Positions 19,198-28,794 are shown, counted from the first letter of the stretch. The stretch: 64,000 nucleotides of DNA from an uncultured Bacteroidales bacterium (GCA_944323245.1 CALURT010000007.1:1-64000), one strand, 5' to 3'. A program made the numbers and translations. The notes: a model not told the origin generated them from the letters alone.

Positions 19198-20445
19198 ATG
19201 GATTCAGAAAAAATATTCAATGCCGCAAAAAAAGCCTCAGAATCGCTCATTGACGTACCTGACGGCAAAATCAATGAAGTCCTTTGTGAAATAGCGGACC
19301 GGACCGAGAGGAACGCCGACACGATTCTCGAAGCCAATGCCGAAGATCTCGCAAGGATGTCTCCCGACAATCCGTTCTACGACAGGCTGAAATTGGACAG
19401 GGACAGGATTACAGCCATTGCTGCTGACATGAGGAAGGTCGCCACTTTGCCGAGTCCTCTCGGGCAGACCCTTTGGGAAGGCAGACTGCCGGGTGGAGCG
19501 CCCATAAGGAAAATCAGTGTACCGTTCGGTGTCATCGGCATCATATACGAAGCCCGTCCCAACGTAAGTTTCGATGTGTTTTCCCTCTGCATCAAATCCG
19601 GGAACGCCTGTATCCTCAAGGGAGGCAGCGATGCAGCCCGGTCCAATGAAGTCATCGTCGGCCTTATCCGCAAGACGTTGTCGGACTGCGGGATGAATCC
19701 GGATTTGGTATCGCTCCTGCCTCCTGGGCATGAATCCACTGCCCTGCTTCTCAACGCTGTGGGAAAAGTGGACCTCGTGATTCCGAGAGGGGGAAAGGGA
19801 CTGATAGATTTCGTCAAGAACAATGCGAAAGTCCCGGTAATAGAAACCGGTGCAGGCGTCTGCCATACCTATTTCGACGTGGACGGCGACCTGTGCAAGG
19901 GTGCTCCCGTGATACACAATGCCAAACTGCGGAGGGTGAGCGTCTGCAATGCATTGGACTGCCTTATAATCCACCAGAAAAGACTTTCGGACCTGAAATA
20001 CATCTGCATCCCGTTCAATGCGCACAATGTTACCGTCTATGCGGACGAGCCTGCATTCGATGCCCTGAAAGGACGCTATTCCGAAAAACTGCTTCTCCAT
20101 GCCGACGAAAACAGCTACGGCACGGAATTCCTTTCGTACAAGATGGCGATAAAGACGGTTTCGGGCCTCGACGAGGCTTTGGAGCACATTGCCATGTATT
20201 CCTCGAAGCACAGCGAAGCCATAATTACCGACAATCCCGTGACTGCCGAAACATTCTGCATGAGGGTGGATGCAGCATGCGTCTATACCAACACGTCGAC
20301 GGCCTTTACCGACGGAGGACAGTTCGGCTTCGGGGCCGAAATAGGCATAAGCACGCAGAAACTCCATGCCCGCGGACCTATGGGCCTGCATGAACTCACT
20401 ACCTACAAATACATCATTACCGGGAACGGGGAAATGCGGGCTTAA
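19198..20445 (+). CDS. proA: Glutamate-5-semialdehyde dehydrogenase (gamma-glutamyl phosphate reductase)
   Basis: NADPH-dependent second step of proline synthesis. 415 aa, aldehyde-dehydrogenase fold. '[11 protein letters not shown]' near 118 and '[10 protein letters not shown]' near 140 are ProA signatures; the catalytic Cys is in '[12 protein letters not shown]' near 222. The end has '[17 protein letters not shown]'. The stop overlaps the minus-strand DNA alkylation repair gene by 4 bases. Confidence 0.95.
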   Translation: MDSEKIFNAAKKASESLIDVPDGKINEVLCEIADRTERNADTILEANAEDLARMSPDNPFYDRLKLDRDRITAIAADMRKVATLPSPLGQTLWEGRLPGGAPIRKISVPFGVIGIIYEARPNVSFDVFSLCIKSGNACILKGGSDAARSNEVIVGLIRKTLSDCGMNPDLVSLLPPGHESTALLLNAVGKVDLVIPRGGKGLIDFVKNNAKVPVIETGAGVCHTYFDVDGDLCKGAPVIHNAKLRRVSVCNALDCLIIHQKRLSDLKYICIPFNAHNVTVYADEPAFDALKGRYSEKLLLHADENSYGTEFLSYKMAIKTVSGLDEALEHIAMYSSKHSEAIITDNPVTAETFCMRVDAACVYTNTSTAFTDGGQFGFGAEIGISTQKLHARGPMGLHELTTYKYIITGNGEMRA

Positions 20446-21176
20446 AACGGACTTACGGTACGTGTCCGGAATGATTCACGGGCCTTGCGGACGTACAGTT
20501 TCAGCACATCTTCCGGACAGGGCGAGGAATTCACGAACTCCCTCGTCCTGTCCGGAAATTTTGCCAATGCGGTAGCAAGCAGCCATGCAACACCCATCCT
20601 GACGTAATAAGGGGATTTCAGGTCCCTGTATTCAGACGAAATCCTATCGAAATCAATGCAGCGGATGCGCTCGAATACCCTGTCGAGCCATTCTTCATCA
20701 AGAAAATGACACATGGAGAACACTACGGCGAAGCGGACTTCAAATTCTTCATCCGAGCCGGAATATCCGGAAATGAAATCCCAGAGGGTCTCCGGTCCGT
20801 TTCCCTTAAGCCTCCCTGTCCACTTGGCATCGCTGCAATAGGAATCGCATACCGCCCAATTGTCTATATGCGGGACAAATTCGGCTATCCGGTCCAACCT
20901 TTGGTCCAACGGCAATTTCAATCTGTTCAGGACATAGCCCCAGACCATTTTCTCCTCGTAAAACAGATTGCCGGAATTTTCAAGAAATTTTCCATGCAAG
21001 GCAAGGGCATCCTGCGACGCTGCAAGTGCCGTTGCGACTTTCTTCATGTCCGGGATATGGAGTCCCATTATCCTTGTTCCCGGCAATGGGTTTACAATCC
21101 TGATGTGGCCGTTACGGTATTTTTCGTCATTACGGAATTTTTCCGGAATATACGGTTCAAGCAAATTTTCTATCAT
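20442..21176 (-). CDS. DNA alkylation repair protein, AlkD-like HEAT-repeat family
   Basis: 244 aa, all helical, with features of the AlkC/AlkD-type glycosylase family: '[11 protein letters not shown]', then '[12 protein letters not shown]', '[15 protein letters not shown]' and '[20 protein letters not shown]'. The D-N-W-A-x-x-D segment is the usual active-site strip of AlkD-like proteins that excise cationic alkylpurines. Substrate cannot be told from sequence; Bacteroidota members are mostly annotated only by fold. Converges on proA with a 4-bp overlap. Confidence 0.88.
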   Translation of the reverse strand: MIENLLEPYIPEKFRNDEKYRNGHIRIVNPLPGTRIMGLHIPDMKKVATALAASQDALALHGKFLENSGNLFYEEKMVWGYVLNRLKLPLDQRLDRIAEFVPHIDNWAVCDSYCSDAKWTGRLKGNGPETLWDFISGYSGSDEEFEVRFAVVFSMCHFLDEEWLDRVFERIRCIDFDRISSEYRDLKSPYYVRMGVAWLLATALAKFPDRTREFVNSSPCPEDVLKLYVRKARESFRTRTVSPF

Positions 21177-21281
21177 TGATTTTTAACGAAATTCCTTTTC
21201 AACAAAATAAGTTTGACGAATTTGACTGAATTCTGGCAAAAATAGGAAAATTTCAGTTTCGATTCAGAATCGGCCCGAATC

Positions 21282-21315
21282 TTTGCAGTCCTGAAAGGAA
21301 ATTGTTATACCTTTG
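21282..21315 (+). promoter_or_regulatory. Predicted promoter of the porin gene
   Basis: TTTG at 21282-21285 and TACCTTTG at 21308-21315 match the -33 and TAnnTTTG -7 elements with a 22-base spacer; the ATG is 30 bases downstream. Confidence 0.6.
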
Positions 21316-21345
21316 TAAAACGGATTTTTCATAAAAGTTATAACC

Positions 21346-22635
21346 ATGAGATACTTTGCCATTGCGCTGATGCTGTTTTTTTCAGCCTCGGCTTTCGGAA
21401 AAACGGAGACAGAAGACAAGGATTCGACAAATTTTTCCATAGAAACCATAGAAGAACGCTTGGATGACCTTGACGAGGGAAAGGTTGATATCATGCACCG
21501 GCTCGAAAACATGCCGAACGTGGAAGTCGGCAAGGGTGTGACGTTCCGTCCGAAAAACAATTCATACGAAATGACGATTAGATTCCGTATGCAGAATATG
21601 CTCGGAATGACGTTCCGCCATGTGGACGGAGTACAGATAGACCAAACGGAAGCACAGGTCAAACGCCTCAGGTTGAGGTTCGACGGTTACCTGTTTTCCC
21701 CGAAATTCGTCTATTCGATACAGTTGGGATTTACCGGATATGATGCGGAACCGCTGCCTAACGGAAAAATGAATATCGTCAGGGACGCCGTGGTGTATTT
21801 CATCCCGAATTCGACATGGAACATCGGTTTCGGCCAGACAAAAATCAAGGCCAGCAGGGCGAGGGTCAACTCTTCGAGTGCATTGCAGTTCGTGGACAGG
21901 AGCATCGTGAACAGCGAATTTACGGTCGACCGGGATTTCGGCCTTTTCGGGGAATACAATCTCGGGCACGTAGATTCACCTTTTGCATTGTCCGCAAAAG
22001 GTTCGATTACTCTCGGGGAAGGACGGAACTGGAGCGTCTCGCCAATGGACGGCTTTGCCTACACGGGGCGCTTGGAACTGTATCCTCTCGGCCGTTTCCA
22101 CTCGAACGGGGAACTGATGGAGGGAGACATTTATTATGAAACAACGCCGAAACTTGTCATCGGCGGGGCATATTCGTTCAACCACCACGCCATCAGGGAA
22201 CAGGGGCAGAAAGGCAGTATCCTGCCAGACGGGGAATACCGCAACATCGGCTCGTATTTCGTCGATATGGTGTTCAAATACAAGGGATTCGGGCTCGTTG
22301 CGGACTATATGGGGCGTTTGACATACGATGCACCTCATATTCCGAATCCCGACTACTATATCTACACAGGAGCCGGGCTGAATGTACAGGCAAGCTATCT
22401 GTTCAACAAAAAATGGGAAGTGGCGCTGAGAAATTCCACCATGTTCCCCGACGATAGCACAATCCCGTTCGTAGGGTACAGCATATGGAACCAGACCACG
22501 CTCGGCGTGACAAGATACATCATCGGACACAGCCTCAAAGTCCAGTTGGATGTATCCTACAACGACATGGCCGACCCGATCAACCCGCTGTACGACCGCT
22601 GGAACGTCCGCTTCCAGTTGGAATTGGGGCTATAG
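21346..22635 (+). CDS. Phosphate-selective porin O/P family outer-membrane porin
   Basis: 429 aa with a signal peptide (MRYFAIALMLFFSASAFG). A short coiled segment ('IEERLDDLDEGKVDIMHRLENM') is followed by a 16-strand-type barrel with 'FRMQNMLGMTFR', 'VKRLRLRFDGYLFSPKFVYSIQLGF' in part, and 'NIGFGQTKIKASR' motifs characteristic of the OprO/OprP family. It ends in an aromatic strand (RFQLELGL). Specificity for phosphate or polyphosphate is only a family label; no pho-type genes are near. Monocistronic, with its own promoter, convergent with the next barrel gene. Confidence 0.88.
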   Translation: MRYFAIALMLFFSASAFGKTETEDKDSTNFSIETIEERLDDLDEGKVDIMHRLENMPNVEVGKGVTFRPKNNSYEMTIRFRMQNMLGMTFRHVDGVQIDQTEAQVKRLRLRFDGYLFSPKFVYSIQLGFTGYDAEPLPNGKMNIVRDAVVYFIPNSTWNIGFGQTKIKASRARVNSSSALQFVDRSIVNSEFTVDRDFGLFGEYNLGHVDSPFALSAKGSITLGEGRNWSVSPMDGFAYTGRLELYPLGRFHSNGELMEGDIYYETTPKLVIGGAYSFNHHAIREQGQKGSILPDGEYRNIGSYFVDMVFKYKGFGLVADYMGRLTYDAPHIPNPDYYIYTGAGLNVQASYLFNKKWEVALRNSTMFPDDSTIPFVGYSIWNQTTLGVTRYIIGHSLKVQLDVSYNDMADPINPLYDRWNVRFQLELGL

Positions 22636-22638
22636 ACT

Positions 22639-25347
22639 TTATTTAAAACTGTAGGCGAAAGAGAGGAAAATGCTGCGGCCGAAAATGCGGTCGTACTGAT
22701 ACCTGACATATTCGTCGAATACGGAGACCGAACTGCTGCGGTTGAGATTGATTATATCATATAACGACAGGCCGATTTCCGCAGCGTCGTTTTTCCCGAA
22801 CTTGCATGACAGTTTCACGGAAGTCGGGACGGATTCGTACCTGTAGCCCATCGTGGTCATATTGAAATTATATCCGGCGTACGCCCCGAACCACCACCTT
22901 TTCAGAAAATTGGTGTATAAACTCGCAGAAACATTGTGTCCCATGGCATCATAAAGCTTGCTTCCGTCGTTCAAGGCCCTCCCGATATTGCCGGTGTATG
23001 TCAATGCCAGTTGGACATATTTGGAAAAACCGCTGTTGTATCTGAAATTCAGGCCGAGATTGTGGTTGTCGTTCCCGTGCAGCACGTCTCCGGTAAAATA
23101 CGGCGTCTGCCCGAAATTGTAATTCAAAGCCGTAAAGAATGTGGAATTCAGGTTCGCCAACCTGAAATGGCACGAAAGCGATGAGGCCAGCGAGCGGCAG
23201 CCGTCCACATTCACCGGAAGCGACAACTGCGAGCCCGCAGGAGCGACATAACCGTAATTTTCCAACTCGGTATCGGCGGCGAAGAACATCGTCTTGTTCG
23301 CTATGTAGTTCGATCGCTCTTCGTAATCCACTGTCAGGCCCCATGTGGCTGCAGCTGCCACATCCGAATATAGAATATCCAATTTTGCATTCCGACAGAC
23401 CGTATGTTCAAGTTCCGGATTTCCTGCCGTAAGGAAAAGCGGAGACGAGTTGTCTATCACACCGCGGAGTTGCTCTATGGACGGTATGACAGTCGATTCA
23501 TTATAGCCTACGGTCAACTTGAAGAAAGGAATATTGAACTCCATGCTCAAATACGGTGCGATATGGTTGAACGAGGCCGGATACTCGAATGACTCGGGAA
23601 ATACCTCACTGCGCAGCTGGACGGAACTGTTGAAATCCGCTCCTGCCTGTATTTCGATTTTCTCCCGCTTGTAGCGCATCGACACCGTCGCATTGTTCCT
23701 GATGTTCCGGTTCGTATAATCGAATGTGTTCAGGGTATCCCTGTAGCCGGTAAGATGGTCTGTCGCTATCCTTCTGCTGTCGGAAAAGTCCGCCGAGCCG
23801 GTGTAGGACAGGTTCAGATACAGGTTTTTCCCGAGCGGTTCGATGTATTTTATGTCTATCTGAGGCTTATTCGACCTGCTTGCGGCATCGTTGATTATCC
23901 ATTGCGGCGCCGATGATGTCGAAAGCGTGTCCAGACGCCAGCCGCCTCCGCCTCCGAAATTCCCGCTGTACGAAGCACCCACGGACAATCTCCGCCCGCG
24001 TTTCCTGAAAAACTGATCGTAAGACACATCCAACTGGAAATAGCCGCTCCCGGTCTTGTCGTATGAAGATACATCGGTAACCATTGCATCACCGTCTATG
24101 GAAGAGTTCAGATAGTCCGAAGCCTTCGTCACATCCCGGAAATAGCCAGCAGCGAGGATGGCTTTCAACTGGTTGTTTTTTATTTTCGTGGAAACCATCC
24201 CGTAATACAAAGCCTGAATTTTGTCGTTCCTCGAGAAACGTTCTGATTCCACATAACGGCTGTCATACGAGGCCGTCGGATTGTACCTGTCCTCAGTCCT
24301 CGACTCATCCTCCATCGCATCGTAATTGAAACTGAACATATTTTGGTAGTTCAGTTTTCTCGGGATGGCCTGGGCGATTATCAGATTGGCCAAAGCGGCT
24401 TCTGTAGGCTTGGATGTACTGCCCTGCAGGTTTTTGTTGACATTGTGGTCGATTTCCGCAGCGGCGGTATATTGAGGCTTCTCCAATTCAAACCGCCGGA
24501 AAGTCCCCTGGACTCCGCCGAGAAGCTCTACATCGCCGTCAATGTTCTTGTCGGTGAATGCCCCTGCGGCAAGGGACAAATAGCCCTCCTGCGCAAGCAG
24601 TTTCGGGTTCTTTGTAGCCACATCGAGTACCTTTTCCTTCCTGCCGAGGGTGTCCTGCTCTATGAGCCTGTCCGGATCGTGCTGGTCGTAAAGCCTTATC
24701 TTCAGCACCTCGTCGCTCATTATCATGTCCATGGCCGACTTCACGTCGCGGTTGAAAAGAGTCGTCCCGTTGACCATGATGCGGCTTATTTCCCGGCCCT
24801 GGGCATAGACCTTGTCTCCTTTGACCTCCACTCCGGGTAGCTGTTTCAGAAGTCCTCGCAAGCGCTCCCCTTTCATCGTCTTGAATGCCGCAGCATTGTA
24901 AATGGTCGTATCGCCTTTGATAACCATGGCGACCGCCTTGTCGGTAATGATTATGGAATTTATCTGCTGCGGATCCTCCTGCAACTTTACCCTGACCTTC
25001 ACATAGCGTTTGGATACCGGATGTCTGAACGATACCGGCTTGTACCCGAGATATGAGACATATACGGAAATCGTGTCCTCCATGAACCTGTTCGGAACAA
25101 ACGGGACATGTCCGTTTTCATTGGAAACCATTTTCAGCGTATCGGCATCATGGCCTCCGGACACGAAGACAGTAGCCCCGGGAAGAGGTTTCGATGAAGC
25201 GGAATCAGCCACCGTCACGGAAACGAACGGCGAGGGAGAAGCCCCGTTGATGACATAGCCTGCATCATTGCTTTCGGAAAATGACACCTGGCCGAAAGAC
25301 GGGAATGTTCCGAAACATAGGAAAAGCGCAAGGATTGTTTTCCGCAT
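22639..25347 (-). CDS. Outer membrane beta-barrel protein (OMP_b-brl_3 family, TonB-receptor-like)
   Basis: 902 aa. Signal peptide (MRKTILALFLCFGTFPSFG), a carboxypeptidase-regulatory-like domain (about 40-125, 'GATVFVSGG...VSYLGYKPV'), plug-like segment (about 140-245, 'DTTIYNAAAFKTMKGERL', 'LKQLPGVEVKGDKVY', 'GRKEKVLDVATKNPKL'), then barrel to the final aromatic strand 'LSFAYSFK'. Paralogue of the gene at 6457-9234. Its start shares one base with the stop of the small secreted protein upstream, so the two form an operon. Ligand unknown. Confidence 0.88.
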   Translation of the reverse strand: MRKTILALFLCFGTFPSFGQVSFSESNDAGYVINGASPSPFVSVTVADSASSKPLPGATVFVSGGHDADTLKMVSNENGHVPFVPNRFMEDTISVYVSYLGYKPVSFRHPVSKRYVKVRVKLQEDPQQINSIIITDKAVAMVIKGDTTIYNAAAFKTMKGERLRGLLKQLPGVEVKGDKVYAQGREISRIMVNGTTLFNRDVKSAMDMIMSDEVLKIRLYDQHDPDRLIEQDTLGRKEKVLDVATKNPKLLAQEGYLSLAAGAFTDKNIDGDVELLGGVQGTFRRFELEKPQYTAAAEIDHNVNKNLQGSTSKPTEAALANLIIAQAIPRKLNYQNMFSFNYDAMEDESRTEDRYNPTASYDSRYVESERFSRNDKIQALYYGMVSTKIKNNQLKAILAAGYFRDVTKASDYLNSSIDGDAMVTDVSSYDKTGSGYFQLDVSYDQFFRKRGRRLSVGASYSGNFGGGGGWRLDTLSTSSAPQWIINDAASRSNKPQIDIKYIEPLGKNLYLNLSYTGSADFSDSRRIATDHLTGYRDTLNTFDYTNRNIRNNATVSMRYKREKIEIQAGADFNSSVQLRSEVFPESFEYPASFNHIAPYLSMEFNIPFFKLTVGYNESTVIPSIEQLRGVIDNSSPLFLTAGNPELEHTVCRNAKLDILYSDVAAAATWGLTVDYEERSNYIANKTMFFAADTELENYGYVAPAGSQLSLPVNVDGCRSLASSLSCHFRLANLNSTFFTALNYNFGQTPYFTGDVLHGNDNHNLGLNFRYNSGFSKYVQLALTYTGNIGRALNDGSKLYDAMGHNVSASLYTNFLKRWWFGAYAGYNFNMTTMGYRYESVPTSVKLSCKFGKNDAAEIGLSLYDIINLNRSSSVSVFDEYVRYQYDRIFGRSIFLSFAYSFK

Positions 25348-25736
25348 CAGTCTTCCTGCTTTTTCGTAAGGAAAATATAAAGGCTCGGAGACAATGATGA
25401 TATTTTCAGATCCTGCTCCAATGTTTCATATCCTTCCTTGGATACGACGAAATGCAATGTCTTGGAACGGTAAGCCTTGGTACTGAATGCCAACCCGTTT
25501 TCCGTATAAAGGGTATCTGCGGCCTTTTTAGAGGATATTTCTATCCTCACTCCGTCTATATAAAAAGCCGGATCTGCTTTTTTCGAATTTTCAGGCAGCA
25601 GTCTTTCCGCATCCAAACAACTCATCGCCACCACGGTCATCCCCTCATACGTCACCGATATGTTTTTCCGCTCCACTACCTGTGCGGAAGCCGAGACAGC
25701 CATAAACAGGCACAAAACGGGAATCAATTTTTTCAT
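25347..25736 (-). CDS. Small secreted protein, function unknown
   Basis: 129 aa with a signal peptide (MKKLIPVLCLFMAVSASAQ). The mature part is beta-rich and ends with a PEGA-like pattern ('LHFVVSKEGYETLEQDLKI...SLYIFL'). I do not recognise a named family. It is translationally coupled to the barrel protein downstream (1-base stop/start overlap) and preceded by a -7 box TATGTTTG (minus strand, 25760-25767), so it is probably a periplasmic partner of that barrel. Confidence 0.78.
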   Translation of the reverse strand: MKKLIPVLCLFMAVSASAQVVERKNISVTYEGMTVVAMSCLDAERLLPENSKKADPAFYIDGVRIEISSKKAADTLYTENGLAFSTKAYRSKTLHFVVSKEGYETLEQDLKISSLSPSLYIFLTKKQED

Positions 25737-25806
25737 AATGACAATTTACTAAGAATACTCAAACATATACAAAATACACAAGAAATGCAATATTTTTATT
25801 GAATTT

Positions 25807-26145
25807 TTACAGATTCAATTCAGCCACAATGTCTTGCACTATTTTCAATTTGACATTTGTAGTATCGGACTTGTCATAGATAAGCAACAGGTAGACTTTG
25901 CCGTCCTGTTCGGAAACCAACGCGTTGAACGTGATGACACGCGCACCTCCGGACTTGCCGCGGCCTTTGGAAGAAACCGCCATGCGGATCTTCCGGATAT
26001 TGGGAGCTATCTCCACTCCCTGCATAGGATTGGATTTCAGGCTTTTCAAAAGAGCCTCATAATCATCGACAAGACTTCTATAGCGTTTCGCCAGCCTCTT
26101 GAACTCTTTTGTAAAGTATTCAGAGCGAATTATTTCTAATTTCAT
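25807..26145 (-). CDS. Type II toxin, RelE/ParE superfamily
   Basis: 112 aa. Fold pattern: N-terminal 'F-T-K-E-F-K-R-L-A-K-R-Y' helix, then 'IRKIRMAVSSKGRGKSGGARVITF' region in the core strands, 'VYLLLIYDKSD' and a C-terminal helix. Basic, small, overlapping the upstream antitoxin gene by 26 bases. Members either cleave ribosome-bound mRNA or inhibit gyrase; which applies here is not evident. The G-K-x-G-G-x-R-V pattern resembles the HigB/RelE group in Bacteroidota. Confidence 0.85.
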   Translation of the reverse strand: MKLEIIRSEYFTKEFKRLAKRYRSLVDDYEALLKSLKSNPMQGVEIAPNIRKIRMAVSSKGRGKSGGARVITFNALVSEQDGKVYLLLIYDKSDTTNVKLKIVQDIVAELNL

Positions 26146-26383
26146 CGATTAAAGATTCTGCAGTTTTAAGTTCAATTTTCCCGTCCAAATGATCCCTCAC
26201 CTGCCGCAGGGCGGCAACCAATTCTTCTGTCAGATCCCGTTTTTCTTCTGCCTTTTCCTTGACAGGAGTCAGGCGGAAACTGCCTGCGTTCCTTGACTTC
26301 AGAATAATGTCTTCTCCGTTACGGGCCATATTCAGGAATTTGGTCTGGTTGGCCCTGAAATCTCTTGTGCTTATTACAATCAT
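26120..26383 (-). CDS. Type II antitoxin, Phd/YefM-like
   Basis: 87 aa. The N-terminus (MIVISTRDFRANQTKFLNMA) has the Phd/YefM fold pattern 'S-x-R-D-F-R-x-N-x-x-x-x-L', the part that dimerises and binds DNA. The C-terminal half is charged and probably wraps the toxin. First gene of the pair, with the palindrome at 26433-26469 just upstream as the likely autoregulatory operator. Confidence 0.82.
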   Translation of the reverse strand: MIVISTRDFRANQTKFLNMARNGEDIILKSRNAGSFRLTPVKEKAEEKRDLTEELVAALRQVRDHLDGKIELKTAESLIDEIRNNSL

Positions 26384-26413
26384 AACTATGAATTTTTAAC
26401 ATGTTCGTTTCCG

Positions 26414-26469
26414 CAAATATAGTGTTTTTTCAATTGGATACCAAATCGGCCACCAAATTGGTATCCAAT
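26414..26469 (-). promoter_or_regulatory. Toxin-antitoxin promoter overlapped by a 12-bp-arm palindrome
   Basis: On the minus strand the -7 box is TATATTTG (26414-26421) and a TTTG -33 element lies at 26442-26445, spacer 20. The arms ATTGGATACCAA (26433-26444) and TTGGTATCCAAT (26458-26469) are perfect reverse complements with a 13-base spacer and cover the -33 element. This is where an antitoxin/toxin repressor would bind. Confidence 0.7.
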
Positions 26470-26494
26470 CCGGACACATAAGCTCTGTACGGGT

Positions 26495-26523
26495 AAAAAA
26501 GAGGACAGCACGAAGCCGTCCTC
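26495..26523 (-). terminator. Rho-independent terminator of the EF-G2-like gene
   Basis: Minus strand: GAGGACGGC - TTCGT - GCTGTCCTC (one G.T position) followed by six T (26495-26500). It lies 25 bases past the stop codon. Confidence 0.75.
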
Positions 26524-26547
26524 AAAACTAATTCTGACAAATTTCGA

Positions 26548-28701
26548 TTATTCGTCCTTTTCCTGCTCCATGTAGGCCTTGAGGAGTTTCTCCTGAACGT
26601 CTCCAGGTACAGGCTGGTAATCAGCGAACTGCATTGTGAATGTCGCACTTCCGGATGTAAGCGAACTCAACGTCGTCGAGTACTTGTACAGCTCTGCAAG
26701 AGGAACACGGGCCTTGATGACGTCGAAACCTTTGTCCGTACCCATACCCTCGATCAGGGCTCTCCTGTTCTGGAGGTCGGACATGCAGGCACCCATATAC
26801 TCTGTAGGGGTAAGGACTTCCACATTGTAAATAGGTTCCATGATCTTAGGACCGGCATTGCGGAAGGCCTCCTTGAACGCATTGCGTGCAGCGAGCACGA
26901 AAGAGATTTCATTGGAGTCCACCGGGTGCATCTTGCCGTCGTAAACATACACGCGGATATCACGGGCGAGGGAACCGGTGAGAGGGCCTTCGTTCATCTT
27001 GTCCATGATACCTTTCAGAATGGCAGGCATAAAACGGGCATCGATGGCTCCTCCGACGATACAGTTGTAGAATTCCAATTTGCCGCCCCACTCGAGGTCG
27101 AACGTCTCCTTGCCTTTGATATTCAACACCAAATCACGTCCGTCAACCTTGAATTTGTTGGTGGCTTCCACCCCTTCGACAATAGGGCAGATAAGAAGAT
27201 GGACTTCTCCGAACTGGCCGGCGCCTCCGGACTGTTTCTTGTGTCTGTAATTCGCTGCAGCGACTTTTGTAATGGTCTCCCTGTAGGAAATCTTCGGAGG
27301 GAAGAGGTCGATTTCGATTTTGTTCTCGTTCTTGAGCCTCCATCTCACTATGTTGATGTGCTGCTCTCCCTGCCCTTTCAGAATGGTCTGTTTCAATTCC
27401 TTGGAATATTCCACCACTATGGTAGGATCTTCGGCCGAAATCTTGTTGAGAGCCTCGTTCATCTTTTCGTCGTCTTTCTGCTCGTGCGCCTTGACGGCTG
27501 TGCGGAATTTCGAAGGCGGGAACTTGATATGCTCGTAGACAATCTCCGTTCCCGGCTGCGTAAGCGTCGTATTGGTCTTGGCAGCACGCAGTTTGACGGT
27601 ACATCCGATGTCTCCGGCAAACAGATCCGAAACCTTTTCCTTCTTCTTGCCGGCTACGGCATAAATGGTAGTGATTCTTTCCTTGTCCCCGGTCTCCGGG
27701 TTTTCGAGATCCTGACCCTCTGTCAGTTCTCCGGACATGACCTTGAAATAGGCCACTTCGCCCAAATGCGGCTCGACAGCCGTCTTATATATGAAAAGTG
27801 AAGTAGGGGCATCCTGCTTGCACTCGATTTCCTTTCCGTCCTTGGTGAGGTTTTTCCTCTCGGCAGGAGATGCAGCCACCTTGATGGTAAACTCCATAAT
27901 CCTCTTGACGCCGATGTCTTTCTTGGCGGACAGGCAGAATACCGGATATACGTCTCCTGCCCTGTTCCCGATACCTATTCCTTTCCTGATTTCGTCTTCC
28001 GTCAGCTCGCCGGCCTCGAAAAACTTTTCCATAAGGGTATCGTCGTATTCGGCCGCACGTTCGATAAGGGCGGACCTTAGTTCTTCCGCCTCATCCTTGT
28101 ACTGCGCAGGGATTTCCAGATCCTCGCGTGTACCGTTCTCGTCCGTAAAATGATAGTATTTCATCTTCAGGACATCTATGAATCCGTCGAACCCGGGACC
28201 CGGATTGACAGGATACTGAATGATGACAGGCTTCTTTCCAAAAGCCTCTTTCATGGATTCGAGGGTGTTTTCCCACGAAGCCTTTTCTCCGTCGAGCTGG
28301 TTTATACCGATGATAATCGGAATATTGTACTGCTCCGCATACCTTGCGAATATTTCAGTCCCCACTTCCACTCCCTGCTGGGCGTTTATCAGAAGGATTC
28401 CCGTATCGCATACCTTGAATGCGGAAACAGCCCCTCCCACGAAGTCGTCTGCGCCCGGAGTGTCCACGATATTGAACTTGGTATCCATAAATTCCGCATA
28501 GAGCGGAGTGGCATATATGGACCTCTGGTTGATTTGTTCGATTTCCGCATTGTCAGATACTGTATTCTTGCCTTCTACTGTACCTCTGCGGTCGATGACT
28601 TTGCCTTCATAAAGCATCGCTTCAGATAATGTGGTTTTACCTGACTTGGTGCTACCAAGCAGTACCACATTCCGGATGTTTTGTGTTGAATAAGATTTCA
28701 T
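26548..28701 (-). CDS. EF-G2-like translation elongation factor paralogue with degenerate GTPase motifs
   Basis: 717 aa from M-K-S-Y-S-T-Q-N-I-R (a longer frame to 28773 would cross the promoter). Full EF-G domain order I-V. The P-loop is GSTKSGKT (16-23) instead of the EF-G A-H-I-D-A-G-K-T; the switch I R-G-I-T-I is replaced by R-S-I-Y-A (60-64); G3 reads D-T-P-G-A (80-84), so the catalytic His after Gly is Ala; G4 is N-Q-L-D (134-137) for N-K-x-D. The Bacteroides thetaiotaomicron EF-G paralogue EF-G2 is known to support translocation without GTP hydrolysis and to matter in starvation and gut colonisation; this protein looks like its homologue. Canonical fusA is not in the window. Confidence 0.9.
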   Translation of the reverse strand: MKSYSTQNIRNVVLLGSTKSGKTTLSEAMLYEGKVIDRRGTVEGKNTVSDNAEIEQINQRSIYATPLYAEFMDTKFNIVDTPGADDFVGGAVSAFKVCDTGILLINAQQGVEVGTEIFARYAEQYNIPIIIGINQLDGEKASWENTLESMKEAFGKKPVIIQYPVNPGPGFDGFIDVLKMKYYHFTDENGTREDLEIPAQYKDEAEELRSALIERAAEYDDTLMEKFFEAGELTEDEIRKGIGIGNRAGDVYPVFCLSAKKDIGVKRIMEFTIKVAASPAERKNLTKDGKEIECKQDAPTSLFIYKTAVEPHLGEVAYFKVMSGELTEGQDLENPETGDKERITTIYAVAGKKKEKVSDLFAGDIGCTVKLRAAKTNTTLTQPGTEIVYEHIKFPPSKFRTAVKAHEQKDDEKMNEALNKISAEDPTIVVEYSKELKQTILKGQGEQHINIVRWRLKNENKIEIDLFPPKISYRETITKVAAANYRHKKQSGGAGQFGEVHLLICPIVEGVEATNKFKVDGRDLVLNIKGKETFDLEWGGKLEFYNCIVGGAIDARFMPAILKGIMDKMNEGPLTGSLARDIRVYVYDGKMHPVDSNEISFVLAARNAFKEAFRNAGPKIMEPIYNVEVLTPTEYMGACMSDLQNRRALIEGMGTDKGFDVIKARVPLAELYKYSTTLSSLTSGSATFTMQFADYQPVPGDVQEKLLKAYMEQEKDE

Positions 28702-28742
28702 TTTATCTGTTATTAATTCGTGTTTCCATGGCGGTATCCTTG

Positions 28743-28750
28743 CAAATCTA
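28743..28750 (-). promoter_or_regulatory. Predicted -7 box of the EF-G2-like gene
   Basis: CAAATCTA reads TAGATTTG on the minus strand, matching TAnnTTTG, 42 bases before the chosen start codon. This supports the start at 28701 over 28773. Confidence 0.5.
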
Positions 28751-28794
28751 AAAAAAATAACAGTCAAAAACAATAGGAGCGTCCTTTCCGCCGC

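Noticed and set aside
26433..26469. Palindrome read as a transcription terminator
   Set aside because: No T-run after either arm; it overlaps a promoter, and a proper terminator lies at 26495-26523.
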